Shown here in pieces: positions 52,451-59,983 of a DNA stretch of 59,983 nt. Under the pieces are notes generated by a model. The model made no database searches and had not been told where the DNA came from. It saw only the letters and a list, made by a program, of their open reading frames with translations. The stretch's first letter is position 1, and the number at the start of each line of letters is the position of its first letter. Both the position numbers and the translations under genes were made by a program. The stretch lies in the NCBI GenBank assembly GCA_003021705.1, contig PXRJ01000061.1, positions 1 through 59,983 of the forward strand, read 5' to 3'. Source of the DNA: Halobacteriales archaeon QS_3_64_16 (GTDB taxonomy: Archaea; Halobacteriota; Halobacteria; Halobacteriales; Halococcaceae).

Positions 52451-53752
52451 TCAGAGTACACCCACCTCGCGCATGAGCCGGAGGGTCGGTTGGAGATTAG
52501 ACAACTGCGCGAGATCGAGCTGCGGTGGCTGGAGTTCGTCGATCGTCGGCAATCCCCCGACCGGCGGGACGCCGGGAATCATCGGATAGCCAAACGCTCG
52601 CGTGGCGAAGAACTCCTGGGCTTCGACGGTGAGCAGGTGGTAGATGAAGTTCGTCGCCAGTTGCTGCCGTTGAGTGCCTTTGATGATCTCCGCGCCCGAG
52701 ACGTTGATCAGTGCGCCCGGGCCACCTTGGGTGAAGGCGAGGTCGATCGGCGCGTTCGGGCGGGCAGCCTGTACCCGCAGGGCGTAGTAGTGGTTCGCAA
52801 AGCCCGCAGCGATCTCCCCATCGGCGACCGCGTTCGAGACGAGGAACTCGTCGGGGAAGGTCTGAACACCTTGCTCTTGCATCCCGTTGAGCCAGCGTTT
52901 CGTACGCCCTCTGCTCGTGAGCAGGCGCATCGCGGTGACGAACGCTTGGAAGGCCCCGTAACTAGGTGCCCACCCCATGTTCCCCTGGAGGACGCTCGCG
53001 TTCGTAAACTCGAGTACGTCCTGGGGGATCTGCGAGCGATCGAGCTGATCAGTGTTGTAGGGAACGCTGCGTGCGCGGCCGGCGACGCCGACCCAGTCCT
53101 CGCGCGGGTGGAGCTGCTGGGGAACGGACTCGACCACTCGCTGGGGGAGCCCCACCGTCGCGTTCCGTTCGGCAACGACGCCCAGCGACCCGGCGTCGAC
53201 CGACCAGAACACGTCCGCCGGGCTGCTACCGGCACTCGTTTCCTGGATGATCGTGCTCGCGAGCTGGGACGTGGGCGCGAGGCGGGTCTTGGGCTCGAAG
53301 TCGGGATAGGTGCGCTCGAGCAGCGAGATGAGGTTCGTATAGAGACCACCCTCTCCCCCGCCGAGGTAGATCGTGAGTTCGCCCGATAGCGGCGGCAAGT
53401 CCTGGATCGAGGTGCCGCTGAGCGAAGGGCGCTGTTGGACGAGCGGGCCCGAGCCACGGTACTCCTCGATCGGAAGCGCCTCGCCCGCGGCCGCGTTTTC
53501 TCCCTGGGTCGTTTCGTCGGTCGCGTTCCCGGCGGTGTCGGTCCCTGTCGCCGTCCCGGTCTCGGTTGCTGTCCCGGTCTCGGTTCCGGCCGTCGTACCG
53601 GCACCGGTCGTCGTACCGTTGCCCCCACCCCCACCGGAGAGCGCCGAACAGCCCGCTAATCCCACTAGTCCGGCCGTCCCGGCAGCGAGAACGGCTCGTC
53701 GAGTTCGCCTTCTCGGTCGATCGGAGCGCTCGGAAGCGTCGGCTCGTGTCAT
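52451..53752 (-). CDS. Iron(III)-type extracellular solute-binding lipoprotein
   Basis: Binding protein of 433 residues. It has a Tat-like start (RPRRRTRRAVLAAGTAGLV) and a lipobox GLAGC near residue 35. A 60-residue Thr/Gly/Glu-rich spacer follows, as usual for haloarchaeal lipoproteins. The mature domain resembles FbpA-like proteins: GELTIYLGGGEGGLYTNL, SPADVFWSVDAGSLGVV, VPYNTDQL and GWAPSYGAFQAFVTAM. It probably presents iron or an iron chelate to the permease. Its promoter has a DtxR-like palindrome between the TATA element and the start, so iron-dependent repression is likely. Confidence 0.92.
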   Translation of the reverse strand: MTRADASERSDRPRRRTRRAVLAAGTAGLVGLAGCSALSGGGGGNGTTTGAGTTAGTETGTATETGTATGTDTAGNATDETTQGENAAAGEALPIEEYRGSGPLVQQRPSLSGTSIQDLPPLSGELTIYLGGGEGGLYTNLISLLERTYPDFEPKTRLAPTSQLASTIIQETSAGSSPADVFWSVDAGSLGVVAERNATVGLPQRVVESVPQQLHPREDWVGVAGRARSVPYNTDQLDRSQIPQDVLEFTNASVLQGNMGWAPSYGAFQAFVTAMRLLTSRGRTKRWLNGMQEQGVQTFPDEFLVSNAVADGEIAAGFANHYYALRVQAARPNAPIDLAFTQGGPGALINVSGAEIIKGTQRQQLATNFIYHLLTVEAQEFFATRAFGYPMIPGVPPVGGLPTIDELQPPQLDLAQLSNLQPTLRLMREVGVL

Positions 53753-53767
53753 TCGATCTCTACCGGA

Positions 53768-53783
53768 TTTAGGCACGCCTAAA
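53768..53783. promoter_or_regulatory. DtxR/SirR-like iron operator
   Basis: The palindrome TTTAGGCACGCCTAAA has 7-bp arms and a 2-bp spacer. It lies between the TATA element (53787-53792) and the ATG at 53752, over the probable transcription start. DtxR-family sites contain TTAGG and CCTAA half-sites in this orientation. A bound repressor would block initiation of the iron-type operon. Confidence 0.75.
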
Positions 53784-53786
53784 CGG

Positions 53787-53792
53787 TTTATA
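53787..53792 (-). promoter_or_regulatory. TATA element of the iron-type ABC operon
   Basis: On the minus strand the element reads TATAAA. It lies 38 nt before the ATG at 53752, which puts the start of transcription near 53764 and inside or next to the palindrome's downstream edge. Confidence 0.6.
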
Positions 53793-53993
53793 CCTATCGG
53801 TTCGATAGAACCGCTCCCTCGGTTCGCGAGCGAAGTGGCGATGTCCCCTGTACTTTCGGCGATCCTAAATACTCTTTCCCTCCCTACCGTCGGAGAGGAA
53901 GACGGTCGTCGAGTTCGCGTTCGTCTCCGGTCATCTCGACTCACCGGTCATCGAACCATCGGTCGTCGCGCCGACGACGGAGCAACGATCGAA

Positions 53994-55160
53994 TCAGTCG
54001 TCGGCCGTCGCGCGGGCCTCGGGAACGGTGCCGGGGGCGAGCGCGTCGAGACAGGCGAGCCAGTCGTGCATGTGCTCGCCGACGAACGCGAGGAAGTCGC
54101 CGTTCTCGTAGGCGCTGTAATCCTCCTTGACGAGCGTGGTCGCAATGGCCTCGAAGACCTCCGCGTACGAGTCGGCGTCCGCGCCCGCCCCATCGGCAAT
54201 CTCCCAGACGTGCTCGTTGAGTTCGAGCGCGGGGACCTCGTTATTGAGGTCCGAGAAGGTAGAGCGGGGCGCTTTGTTGTGGACACAGAGCGGGTAACCA
54301 TTGTAAATATCCTTCCCGAGGACGTCACAGGCACGCTTGAGGAAGACGCCGCTCCAGATGTCGTCGAAGCGACCGACCTCCCAGGGGTTATCGTCCATCG
54401 GCAGCTGGTAGAAGGCCGGGATCACCTCGCGCTCGAACGCGAGGTTCATCGAACAGACCGTGAGGTAACTCCCCCGGGCGGCCAGGAAGTCGCCCTCGTA
54501 GTGATCGGCGTCCAAGCGAGTCTGGGCCTGGCCTTCCAGATCGCCGTCGAGCAGGATCCGGACGGCATCGAGATCGGGGACGTTCGTCCAGAGGCCCTGG
54601 GAGGCGACGACGTCACTCGTCTCTCGACTGGCGCGCTCGATGTCCTCGTCCATCGCCGAGTAGGGATAGCCCCGCGGGTAGAGACCGTGCTCCTCGAAGG
54701 TCTGATACAACACGTTCGTCCACTGCTCGGTAGAGCCGACCTCCTCTAATTCGCCATCGTACTGGAGGTTCGCGAAGTGGCGACCGAAGAAATCGAAATC
54801 GTCGTGTGGGAGGGTGTCGTCGTCGATGAAAAAGCCATGGTCGAACCGGGGGTTCGCCCACATGTAGAGTAATCCAAAGCTCGTCTCGGCGTGGCTCGCC
54901 GTGGGGATCACGTGGGAAAATTCACCGATATTCTGCTCGTCGTACCACTGCTTGCGCCGGGTGCCATCGAAGACCGCCCCCGAGACGCCCTCTTCCTCGA
55001 GCATCGCGGCCATGGCCTCGGTTTCACAGAAGTCCTCGGTAACCAGAAGGACGAACAGCCGGTCGAGGTCGAAGCCGTGCTCGCGGGCGTTCTCGAAGTA
55101 CGAACGCATGCACTCGAACTCGCGGATCGTGGGGACGATAACGCAGGTATCGGGCGTCAT
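53994..55160 (-). CDS. Reversibly glycosylated polypeptide-like (GT75) glycosyltransferase or mutase
   Basis: A 388-residue protein of the RGP/alpha-1,4-glucan-protein synthase family, GT-A fold. It has TCVIVPTIREFECMRSYF near residue 5, GFFIDDDTLPHDD (DXD site) near residue 108 and EEHGLYPRGYPYS near 153. In plants this family includes UDP-arabinopyranose mutases. Haloarchaeal members are common and unassigned. It lies 241 bp upstream of the iron operon, same strand, with no coupling. The ATG at 55160 has a short AAGGA Shine-Dalgarno sequence. Confidence 0.88.
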   Translation of the reverse strand: MTPDTCVIVPTIREFECMRSYFENAREHGFDLDRLFVLLVTEDFCETEAMAAMLEEEGVSGAVFDGTRRKQWYDEQNIGEFSHVIPTASHAETSFGLLYMWANPRFDHGFFIDDDTLPHDDFDFFGRHFANLQYDGELEEVGSTEQWTNVLYQTFEEHGLYPRGYPYSAMDEDIERASRETSDVVASQGLWTNVPDLDAVRILLDGDLEGQAQTRLDADHYEGDFLAARGSYLTVCSMNLAFEREVIPAFYQLPMDDNPWEVGRFDDIWSGVFLKRACDVLGKDIYNGYPLCVHNKAPRSTFSDLNNEVPALELNEHVWEIADGAGADADSYAEVFEAIATTLVKEDYSAYENGDFLAFVGEHMHDWLACLDALAPGTVPEARATADD

Positions 55161-55337
55161 TCCTTGTTTCCCGGCTGTAGAGCAACTGGAAAGTAGCTGT
55201 CGCTTTCGAGCGACCTAAAGCCGTTTTGGCCAACTGCCCCGGACGCCGGGAGTGGGCTGCCCTCGACGACCCCAGAGAACGACGATTGATGCCGGCGAGT
55301 GGCACTCGAAACCGAAACCGAGCAACGGCGAGATAAT

Positions 55338-55355
55338 CCTAATACGTGTATTAGG
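55338..55355. promoter_or_regulatory. Perfect 8-bp-arm palindrome upstream of the FabG/PhaB-type gene
   Basis: The sequence CCTAATACGTGTATTAGG has 8-bp arms and a 2-bp spacer. It ends 8 nt before the TATA element (55363-55369). A dimeric regulator bound here could recruit or block TFB at the promoter of the downstream gene. Confidence 0.6.
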
Positions 55356-55362
55356 AAAATGG

Positions 55363-55369
55363 TTATATA
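55363..55369 (+). promoter_or_regulatory. TATA element of the FabG/PhaB-type gene
   Basis: TTATATA lies 78 nt before the ATG at 55447, so the transcript would have a leader of about 50-55 nt. Confidence 0.55.
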
Positions 55370-55446
55370 CGTCGTTTCGGATGTAGGAGACAGGGACGGG
55401 GGCCGGGCTAGCTGTACTCGCCCGAGGGTCTCCAACCGGGATCACA

Positions 55447-56202
55447 ATGGTACTACAGAAGACACTCGAAGGACAGACCTGCCTCGTAACGGGAGCCTCG
55501 CGGGGGATCGGACGGGGAATCGCGACCGAACTGGCGAACGTCGACGCCGACGTCGTCGTCAACTACCGCACCTCGGAGGCCGCGGCCCACGAGGTCGTCG
55601 ACGAGATCGAGGACATGGGCCAGCGGGCCATGGCCGCCCAGTGTGACGTCTCGGAGTACGAGGAGGTAGAGGCGATGGTCGAGGACGTTCACGACGCGAT
55701 GGGGGGAATCGATATCTTGGTTAACAACGCCGGGATGACCATCGACAAGGTATTCAAGAAACTCACCCCCGAGGACTGGCAGCGGGTAGTCGATGTGAAC
55801 CTCACCGGCACGTTCAACTGTACACACTGCTTATACGACGACATCTTGGAGGCCGAGCACGGTCGGTTGATCAACATATCGAGCGTCGTCGGCCAGCAAG
55901 GCAACTACGGCCAGGCGAACTACGCGACGACCAAATCTGGGCTGTTCGGCTTCACCCGAACGGTAGCCTTGGAGATGGCGAGCAGCGGCTCGACGGCGAA
56001 CTGCGTCGCCCCGGGGTTCGTCGAGACCGACATGCTGGAAGGGGTGCCCGACCGAGTCAGAGAGCAGATTCTAGAGCGCATCCCGCTCGATCGCTTCGCC
56101 GAGGTCGAGGACATCTCGGGTATCGTCCGCTTCGTCGCCAGTCCCGAGTCGAGTTACATGACCGGCCAGATCGTAGCAGCCAACGGCGGCATGGAGTGGT
56201 GA
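55447..56202 (+). CDS. fabG: 3-oxoacyl-ACP/acetoacetyl-CoA reductase (FabG/PhaB type)
   Basis: SDR of 251 residues. The NADPH motif TGASRGIG is at residues 15-22, NNAG at 93-96, catalytic Ser near 145, Tyr159 and Lys163 (YATTK). The C-terminal SYMTGQIVAANGGMEW is typical of FabG and PhaB. In haloarchaea this type usually reduces 3-oxoacyl-CoA for polyhydroxyalkanoate or fatty acid work. No PhaC or PhaE gene lies in the window. A palindrome and TATA element precede it. A thiolase gene is 570 bp downstream, on the other strand. Confidence 0.88.
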   Translation: MVLQKTLEGQTCLVTGASRGIGRGIATELANVDADVVVNYRTSEAAAHEVVDEIEDMGQRAMAAQCDVSEYEEVEAMVEDVHDAMGGIDILVNNAGMTIDKVFKKLTPEDWQRVVDVNLTGTFNCTHCLYDDILEAEHGRLINISSVVGQQGNYGQANYATTKSGLFGFTRTVALEMASSGSTANCVAPGFVETDMLEGVPDRVREQILERIPLDRFAEVEDISGIVRFVASPESSYMTGQIVAANGGMEW

Positions 56203-56262
56203 GAAGCGAGGGAACGACGCTTCGCCCACCGGCGCTTGATCGTACGGGAGAACGTACAGTGG

Positions 56263-56718
56263 TCAGTCGTCCTGGCCGTACTGGTAGGCAACGAACAGGA
56301 CGATCGCGAGGCCGACGAGAATGAGCATATACGATCCGGCGGCGGTCAGTGCCCGTGCTTCGGTCTCGTAGTCGCCGGTCTGAAAGAGGATTGCCTTTCG
56401 GATCATCGCGATCATGCCCGCGTAGATCGCGGTGGTGACGACCGAGACCTCGTCTTCCTCGCGGCTGTAGGCGACGACCGTCTGGTAGAGTTCGACGATG
56501 ACGAACAGGAGGAGGAAGGGATCGAGCAGACCGATGATCGCCTGTGGACGGGTGATCCGCCCGGAAACGACGAGTTCGGCGATCTGGATCGCTATGTCGA
56601 CGACACCGATCGCGAACAGACCCACCAGGAGGTACGCAGCGGCGACCTCCGTTCCCCGGACGATCTGTCCCGAGAGGTCGATAAGCCGGTCGGCCGAAAG
56701 CGAATCGTCGAACGCCAC
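56263..56718 (-). CDS. psiE: PsiE-like phosphate-starvation-inducible membrane protein
   Basis: A 151-residue protein with four transmembrane helices. It has YLLVGLFAIGVVDIAIQIAEL near residue 28 and LLDPFLLLFVIVELYQTVVAY near 64, then a helix pair at the C-terminus. The glutamate in VELYQT is typical of PsiE. The family's role is unknown; in E. coli it is induced by phosphate starvation. It sits between the reductase and the thiolase on the thiolase strand. The GTG at 56718 is the start. Confidence 0.85.
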   Translation of the reverse strand: MAFDDSLSADRLIDLSGQIVRGTEVAAAYLLVGLFAIGVVDIAIQIAELVVSGRITRPQAIIGLLDPFLLLFVIVELYQTVVAYSREEDEVSVVTTAIYAGMIAMIRKAILFQTGDYETEARALTAAGSYMLILVGLAIVLFVAYQYGQDD

Positions 56719-56775
56719 GACCGGTGGACGGGTGTCGGTCGGAAAACTCGCCCGCTACCCGTCGTTCATGCCGGT

Positions 56776-57915
56776 TCAGGGCCGCGAGAACTCGATGGCC
56801 GCACCCTGCCCGAAGCCGACACACTCGGTGGCGATCCCTCGATCGGCGTCGCGTTTCGCCATCTCGTGGATCAGGGTCACGGGGAGGCGCGCGCCGGTTG
56901 CGCCGAGGGGATGACCGATCGCGATCGCGCCGCCGTTCACGTTATAGATCTCCTCGTCGATGCCCAGTTCGCGCTGGCAGTACAGACACTGGCTCGCGAA
57001 GGCCTCGTTGAGTTCGACCAAGTCGTAGGCCTCGATCTCGCGGTTCGTCCGATCGAGCAGGTCACGGACGGCCGGCACCGGGCCGACGCCCATTACCTCG
57101 GGTTCGACGCCCGCGACGCTGTTCTGCCCGACTTCCGCGAGCACTTCCAAGTCGTGTTGCTGGGCGAAATCCCGACTCGTGACGAGCGTCATCGACCCGC
57201 CGTCGGAGATCTGAGAGGCGTTGCCCGGTGTGACCGTCCCGTCGCTCTTGAAGACAGTCGGGAGTTCGGCGAGTTGCTCCAGGGAGGTGTCCCGGCGGAT
57301 GCCCTCGTCCTCTTCGACGGTGCCATCGGGCGTATCGATCGGGACGATCTCGTCGCTAAAGCGGCCCGAGTCGGTGGCCTCAGCGGCGCGCTGGTGGCTA
57401 CGCAACGAGTACTCGTCCTGGTCCGCCCGCGAGACGTCGAAGCGCTCGGCGACCTCTTCGGCGGTCATGCCCATTGCGAGCTCAGCGACATTGTAGTCCT
57501 CTGCCAACCGAGGATGAATGTTCTCCCGGTTCGCGCCCTGCTTGACCCGGCTCATGCTCTCGACACCGCCGGCGAGGATCGCGTCGCGACTCCCCGCTCG
57601 GACCGCATCGCTCGCGCTCATGATCGCCTGGGCTGAGGAGGCACACCAGCGGTTGATCGTCGTCGCGGGTACCGACTCGCCCAAGTCGGAGAGCAACGAG
57701 ACGATTCGGGCCATATTGTTCCCCTGTTCGCCGCGCTGCTGGGCACAACCGAGCATGAAGTCGTCGATCTCCCCGCCCGAGAGTCGGGTGTCGGTGAGGA
57801 TCTCGTTCACCAGCGGTACTACTAGGTCCTCCGAGCGAATGTCGGCGTAGACGCCGTCCTCTCGGCCCTGAGGACTGCGAACCGCCGCGGCGATTACGGG
57901 TGTTGTATCGACCAT
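56776..57915 (-). CDS. Acetyl-CoA acetyltransferase/thiolase family protein
   Basis: Thiolase of 379 residues. The nucleophile is Cys91 (NRWCASSAQA), His is in GGAIAIGHPLGATGAR near residue 336 and the second Cys is in ECVGFGQG near 366. It cleaves or condenses acyl-CoA. It may supply acetoacetyl-CoA to a PhaB-type reductase, but the two genes do not form an operon. The ATG at 57915 has a TTAAAA element about 26 nt upstream (minus strand TTTTAA). The neighbour PsiE gene lies 57 bp downstream. Confidence 0.92.
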   Translation of the reverse strand: MVDTTPVIAAAVRSPQGREDGVYADIRSEDLVVPLVNEILTDTRLSGGEIDDFMLGCAQQRGEQGNNMARIVSLLSDLGESVPATTINRWCASSAQAIMSASDAVRAGSRDAILAGGVESMSRVKQGANRENIHPRLAEDYNVAELAMGMTAEEVAERFDVSRADQDEYSLRSHQRAAEATDSGRFSDEIVPIDTPDGTVEEDEGIRRDTSLEQLAELPTVFKSDGTVTPGNASQISDGGSMTLVTSRDFAQQHDLEVLAEVGQNSVAGVEPEVMGVGPVPAVRDLLDRTNREIEAYDLVELNEAFASQCLYCQRELGIDEEIYNVNGGAIAIGHPLGATGARLPVTLIHEMAKRDADRGIATECVGFGQGAAIEFSRP

Positions 57916-57938
57916 GAGAGTTCTGTGAGTTCGCGACG

Positions 57939-57944
57939 TTAAAA
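57939..57944 (-). promoter_or_regulatory. TATA element of the thiolase gene
   Basis: Reads TTTTAA on the minus strand, about 26 nt before the ATG at 57915. This fits a leaderless promoter. Confidence 0.5.
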
Positions 57945-57992
57945 CTACGCGGTCGGCCCAGCGAGAGCGGGGTCTCGAGTGGCTTCGATGCG

Positions 57993-58000
57993 CTTATCTT
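57993..58000 (+). promoter_or_regulatory. TATA-like element of the AAA ATPase gene
   Basis: CTTATCTT lies about 28 nt before the ATG at 58025, as expected for a leaderless transcript. Confidence 0.45.
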
Positions 58001-58024
58001 TCCGGCGACCCCAGTGCGTTAGGA

Positions 58025-59521
58025 ATGGACTACCCCCAGCTCGACGTCGTCGAACTCCTGCTCACGGCCCAAGTCTACAACGCCGAGAGCGAGCGCGACG
58101 CCGACGACCTCCCCCCGCAGTACCGTCGAGTGTTCTGGAAGCGCGCCGACCCCGGCGAGGACGAAGATTCCGAGAACGAAGAAGGCGACTCGGGTAGATC
58201 CTCGAGCGGAGGCACCCAAACCCAAGCCCAGGCACGGACCGAGGAGGACGCGACGAGTGGCATCGAACGACCGCTAGTCGTCACGGAAGAGCGTGCGCGC
58301 GCGGCGACGAGTGCCGAGTCGCCCTGGGAGGCGGTCTCCGGTCTCATGTTCACCGATCGCAACGATTTCACCGGCGCTATTTCCTTCACCGACGAAGAGA
58401 TGGCGAGCGAGTGGTTCCACCGCAACGCCGAGAGCGAGCGGGTCGCGACGAACCCCACCCTCGCCGCGGCTTTCGGCGAGGAGATGGGCGTAAGCTACGA
58501 GGACGCCCGGGAGCAAAACCGGCCGATACGGGCCGATCGCGTCTGGATCGACTCCCTTCTAGAGGAATACTTCGGCGACGAGGAAGAAGCCGAGATGCTA
58601 GATCTCGTCGAGATCCGCGCGCCCGAGGAAGTCGAGATCACGCTTTCTGACTTGGTACTCACCGACGACCAGGAGGGCGAGATCGAGAAGGTCGTCAAAG
58701 CGATCGAACATCGGGACTATCTCGCGCGGATCGGCCTGCGGGAGATCGGCAAACTCCTGTTCGTCGGCCCGCCCGGAACCGGTAAGACCTCGATCGCTCG
58801 GGGGCTCGCCCACGAGCTCGATCTACCCTTCGTCGAGGTGAAGCTCTCGATGATTACGAGCCAGTACCTCGGCGAAACCGCGAAGAACGTCGATAAGACC
58901 TTCCAGGTCGCAAAGCGCCTGTCTCCCTGCATTCTCTTCATCGACGAGTTCGATTTCGTCGCGAAGACGAGGGGCTCGGACGAACACGCCGCGATCAAAC
59001 GAGCGGTCAACACCCTCTTGAAGTCGATCGACGAGATCTCACTCATCCGCGACGACGTGCTTCTGATCGGGGCGACGAACCACCCCGACCAGTTGGATGC
59101 CGCCGCGTGGCGGCGCTTCGACGAGATCGTGAACTTCCCCCGACCGGACGAGGGGATGCGTGCGGACATCTTGGACGTCGTTACCCAGGACATGGACATC
59201 ATCGACTTCGATCCCGCCGGCGTGGCCGGTCGGACGGAGGGCCTCACCGGCAGTGACCTCCGACTCGTGCTCCGGGAAGCGGTGCTCGAAGCGCTCACCG
59301 AGGGCCGAACCACGCTCACCCAGGGCGATCTGGTCGATGCAGTGCGGGACTTCGAGGAGCGCGATAACCTGAAGAACATGGATATCACGGGACAGGATCC
59401 GAACGCGATCGCCGCCGGCGGCGCGGGCGAGGAGAACGGCCAGGGCCACGATCACGACCAGGGTCACGGTCACGAGCATGCGGACGACGAGCACGAACAC
59501 GACCACGCGGGCGACCAGTAG
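58025..59521 (+). CDS. AAA-family ATPase with His-rich C-terminal tail
   Basis: AAA ATPase of 498 residues. The first 200 residues form an acidic N-terminal part with a disordered linker near 40-75. Walker A is GPPGTGKTS near residue 247, Walker B is LFIDEFDF near 306, sensor 1 is GATNHPDQL near 343 and an RRFDE arginine pair follows. The last 26 residues contain eight His with Asp/Glu, likely a metal-binding tail. It is a single-ring AAA protein; without a protease domain it may unfold or remodel a partner. The truncated MBL gene follows by 33 bp in the same direction. Confidence 0.9.
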   Translation: MDYPQLDVVELLLTAQVYNAESERDADDLPPQYRRVFWKRADPGEDEDSENEEGDSGRSSSGGTQTQAQARTEEDATSGIERPLVVTEERARAATSAESPWEAVSGLMFTDRNDFTGAISFTDEEMASEWFHRNAESERVATNPTLAAAFGEEMGVSYEDAREQNRPIRADRVWIDSLLEEYFGDEEEAEMLDLVEIRAPEEVEITLSDLVLTDDQEGEIEKVVKAIEHRDYLARIGLREIGKLLFVGPPGTGKTSIARGLAHELDLPFVEVKLSMITSQYLGETAKNVDKTFQVAKRLSPCILFIDEFDFVAKTRGSDEHAAIKRAVNTLLKSIDEISLIRDDVLLIGATNHPDQLDAAAWRRFDEIVNFPRPDEGMRADILDVVTQDMDIIDFDPAGVAGRTEGLTGSDLRLVLREAVLEALTEGRTTLTQGDLVDAVRDFEERDNLKNMDITGQDPNAIAAGGAGEENGQGHDHDQGHGHEHADDEHEHDHAGDQ

Positions 59522-59554
59522 CAACGTGGTGAGCGAGCGAAAGGGACACTCCTG

Positions 59555-59983
59555 ATGGAAGTCACGCTACTGGGGGCCGGGGACACCACCGGAACGCCGA
59601 CGATCGGCTGTTCGTGTGACACGTGTAAGCGCGCCCGTGAGCGCGGCGTCGAACGCAGCCGGTTTTCGGTCCACGTTCGTAACGAACACACCGGCGAATC
59701 CGTACTGATCGACGCGAGCCCGGACCTTCGCTACCAGTTCCTGACTCAGGAAGTCGATCTGCCCAACGCCGCGGTGATCTCCCACATCCACTTCGATCAC
59801 TTGGATGGACTGGGCAACGCCTACCGGCTGCTCGACGAACTCCCGGTTTACGCGGCGAACGAGCGCGACCCGAAGACCGGCGAGAGTGTCGCCGAGACGG
59901 TAGAACGGAAGTACGACTACCTCGAGGCGCTCACGATACACCCGACCGAGCCCTTCGAGGCGGTCGAGGTCTGTGGCCTCTCC
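59555..59983 (+). CDS. MBL-fold metallo-hydrolase, PhnP-like, truncated by the window edge
   Basis: The N-terminal 143 residues of an MBL-fold protein; the rest lies outside the window. It begins MEVTLLGAGDTTGTPTIGCSCDTC, with a CxCDxC Cys motif typical of PhnP-like phosphodiesterases. The metal motif is SHIHFDHLDG near residue 76. PhnP relatives cleave cyclic phosphodiesters. The start at 59555 has a weak upstream purine run. It probably shares a transcript with the AAA gene. Confidence 0.85.
   Translation, partial: MEVTLLGAGDTTGTPTIGCSCDTCKRARERGVERSRFSVHVRNEHTGESVLIDASPDLRYQFLTQEVDLPNAAVISHIHFDHLDGLGNAYRLLDELPVYAANERDPKTGESVAETVERKYDYLEALTIHPTEPFEAVEVCGLS

Noticed and set aside
55338..55355. 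Palindrome as a second iron operator
   Set aside because: Half-sites run in the opposite order (CCTAA first, TTAGG last) and the following gene is not iron-related.
56236..57636. 466-codon plus-strand frame across PsiE and thiolase
   Set aside because: Antisense to two clear genes; Asp/Arg-rich shadow.
1..59983. CRISPR arrays, insertion sequences, tRNA or rRNA genes, integrases
   Set aside because: None found on reading; no regularly spaced repeats, transposase motifs or cloverleaf sequences were seen.

Overview
The window reads as the chromosome of an extremely halophilic archaeon (class Halobacteria). It is GC-rich, its proteins are acidic with many Asp and Glu, many starts are GTG, and several genes have a TATA element about 23-30 nt before the start codon, as expected for leaderless transcripts. 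Twin-arginine signals, a lipobox protein and haloarchaeal families (DUF7344-like, DUF5783-like, DUF1616) agree. I cannot name the genus. No rRNA, tRNA, CRISPR array, insertion sequence or integrase was seen.

Left part (1-17 kb): metabolic and transport genes. They include an aldo/keto reductase, an MFS carrier that appears to lack one helix, a DMT exporter, a cupin, a HAD hydrolase and two sodium:solute symporters, each with a small membrane partner. An MBL hydrolase, an SDR, a LeuA/HMGL-type aldolase, a family III CoA-transferase and an amidase follow.

Central part (17-50 kb, plus a GT75-like gene at 54-55 kb): a large cell-surface glycan region. It holds three alkaline-phosphatase-superfamily proteins, two FemAB-like acyltransferases, GT4, two GT2, a DUF354 protein, two tandem GT-C-like membrane proteins and another large membrane protein. 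There is also a Tat-exported beta-helix protein and a sequon-rich DUF1616 protein. Its core is a tightly coupled minus-strand operon (26.2-33.8 kb). The operon encodes a hexapeptide acetyltransferase, a DegT aminotransferase, a Gfo/Idh oxidoreductase, a nucleotide-sugar dehydrogenase, a GT2, a WecB-type epimerase and a polysaccharide deacetylase. Together the enzymes fit synthesis of a UDP-2,3-diacetamido-uronic acid (the Wbp-type route). I infer a surface polymer of diacetamido uronic acids that may carry phosphate-linked or amino-acid substituents.

Right part (49.5-60 kb): an iron-type ABC importer (lipoprotein, permease, ATPase) behind a DtxR-like operator. Its ATPase lacks the Q-loop segment. 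After it come a FabG/PhaB-type reductase with a striking promoter palindrome, a PsiE-like protein, a thiolase, a AAA ATPase with a His-rich tail and a truncated MBL gene.

The most unusual signals are the complete diacetamido-uronate operon beside paired AlkP and FemAB genes, the shared C-terminal tail of the three AlkP proteins, and three unrelated genes that each seem to lack about 25-30 internal residues in frame.
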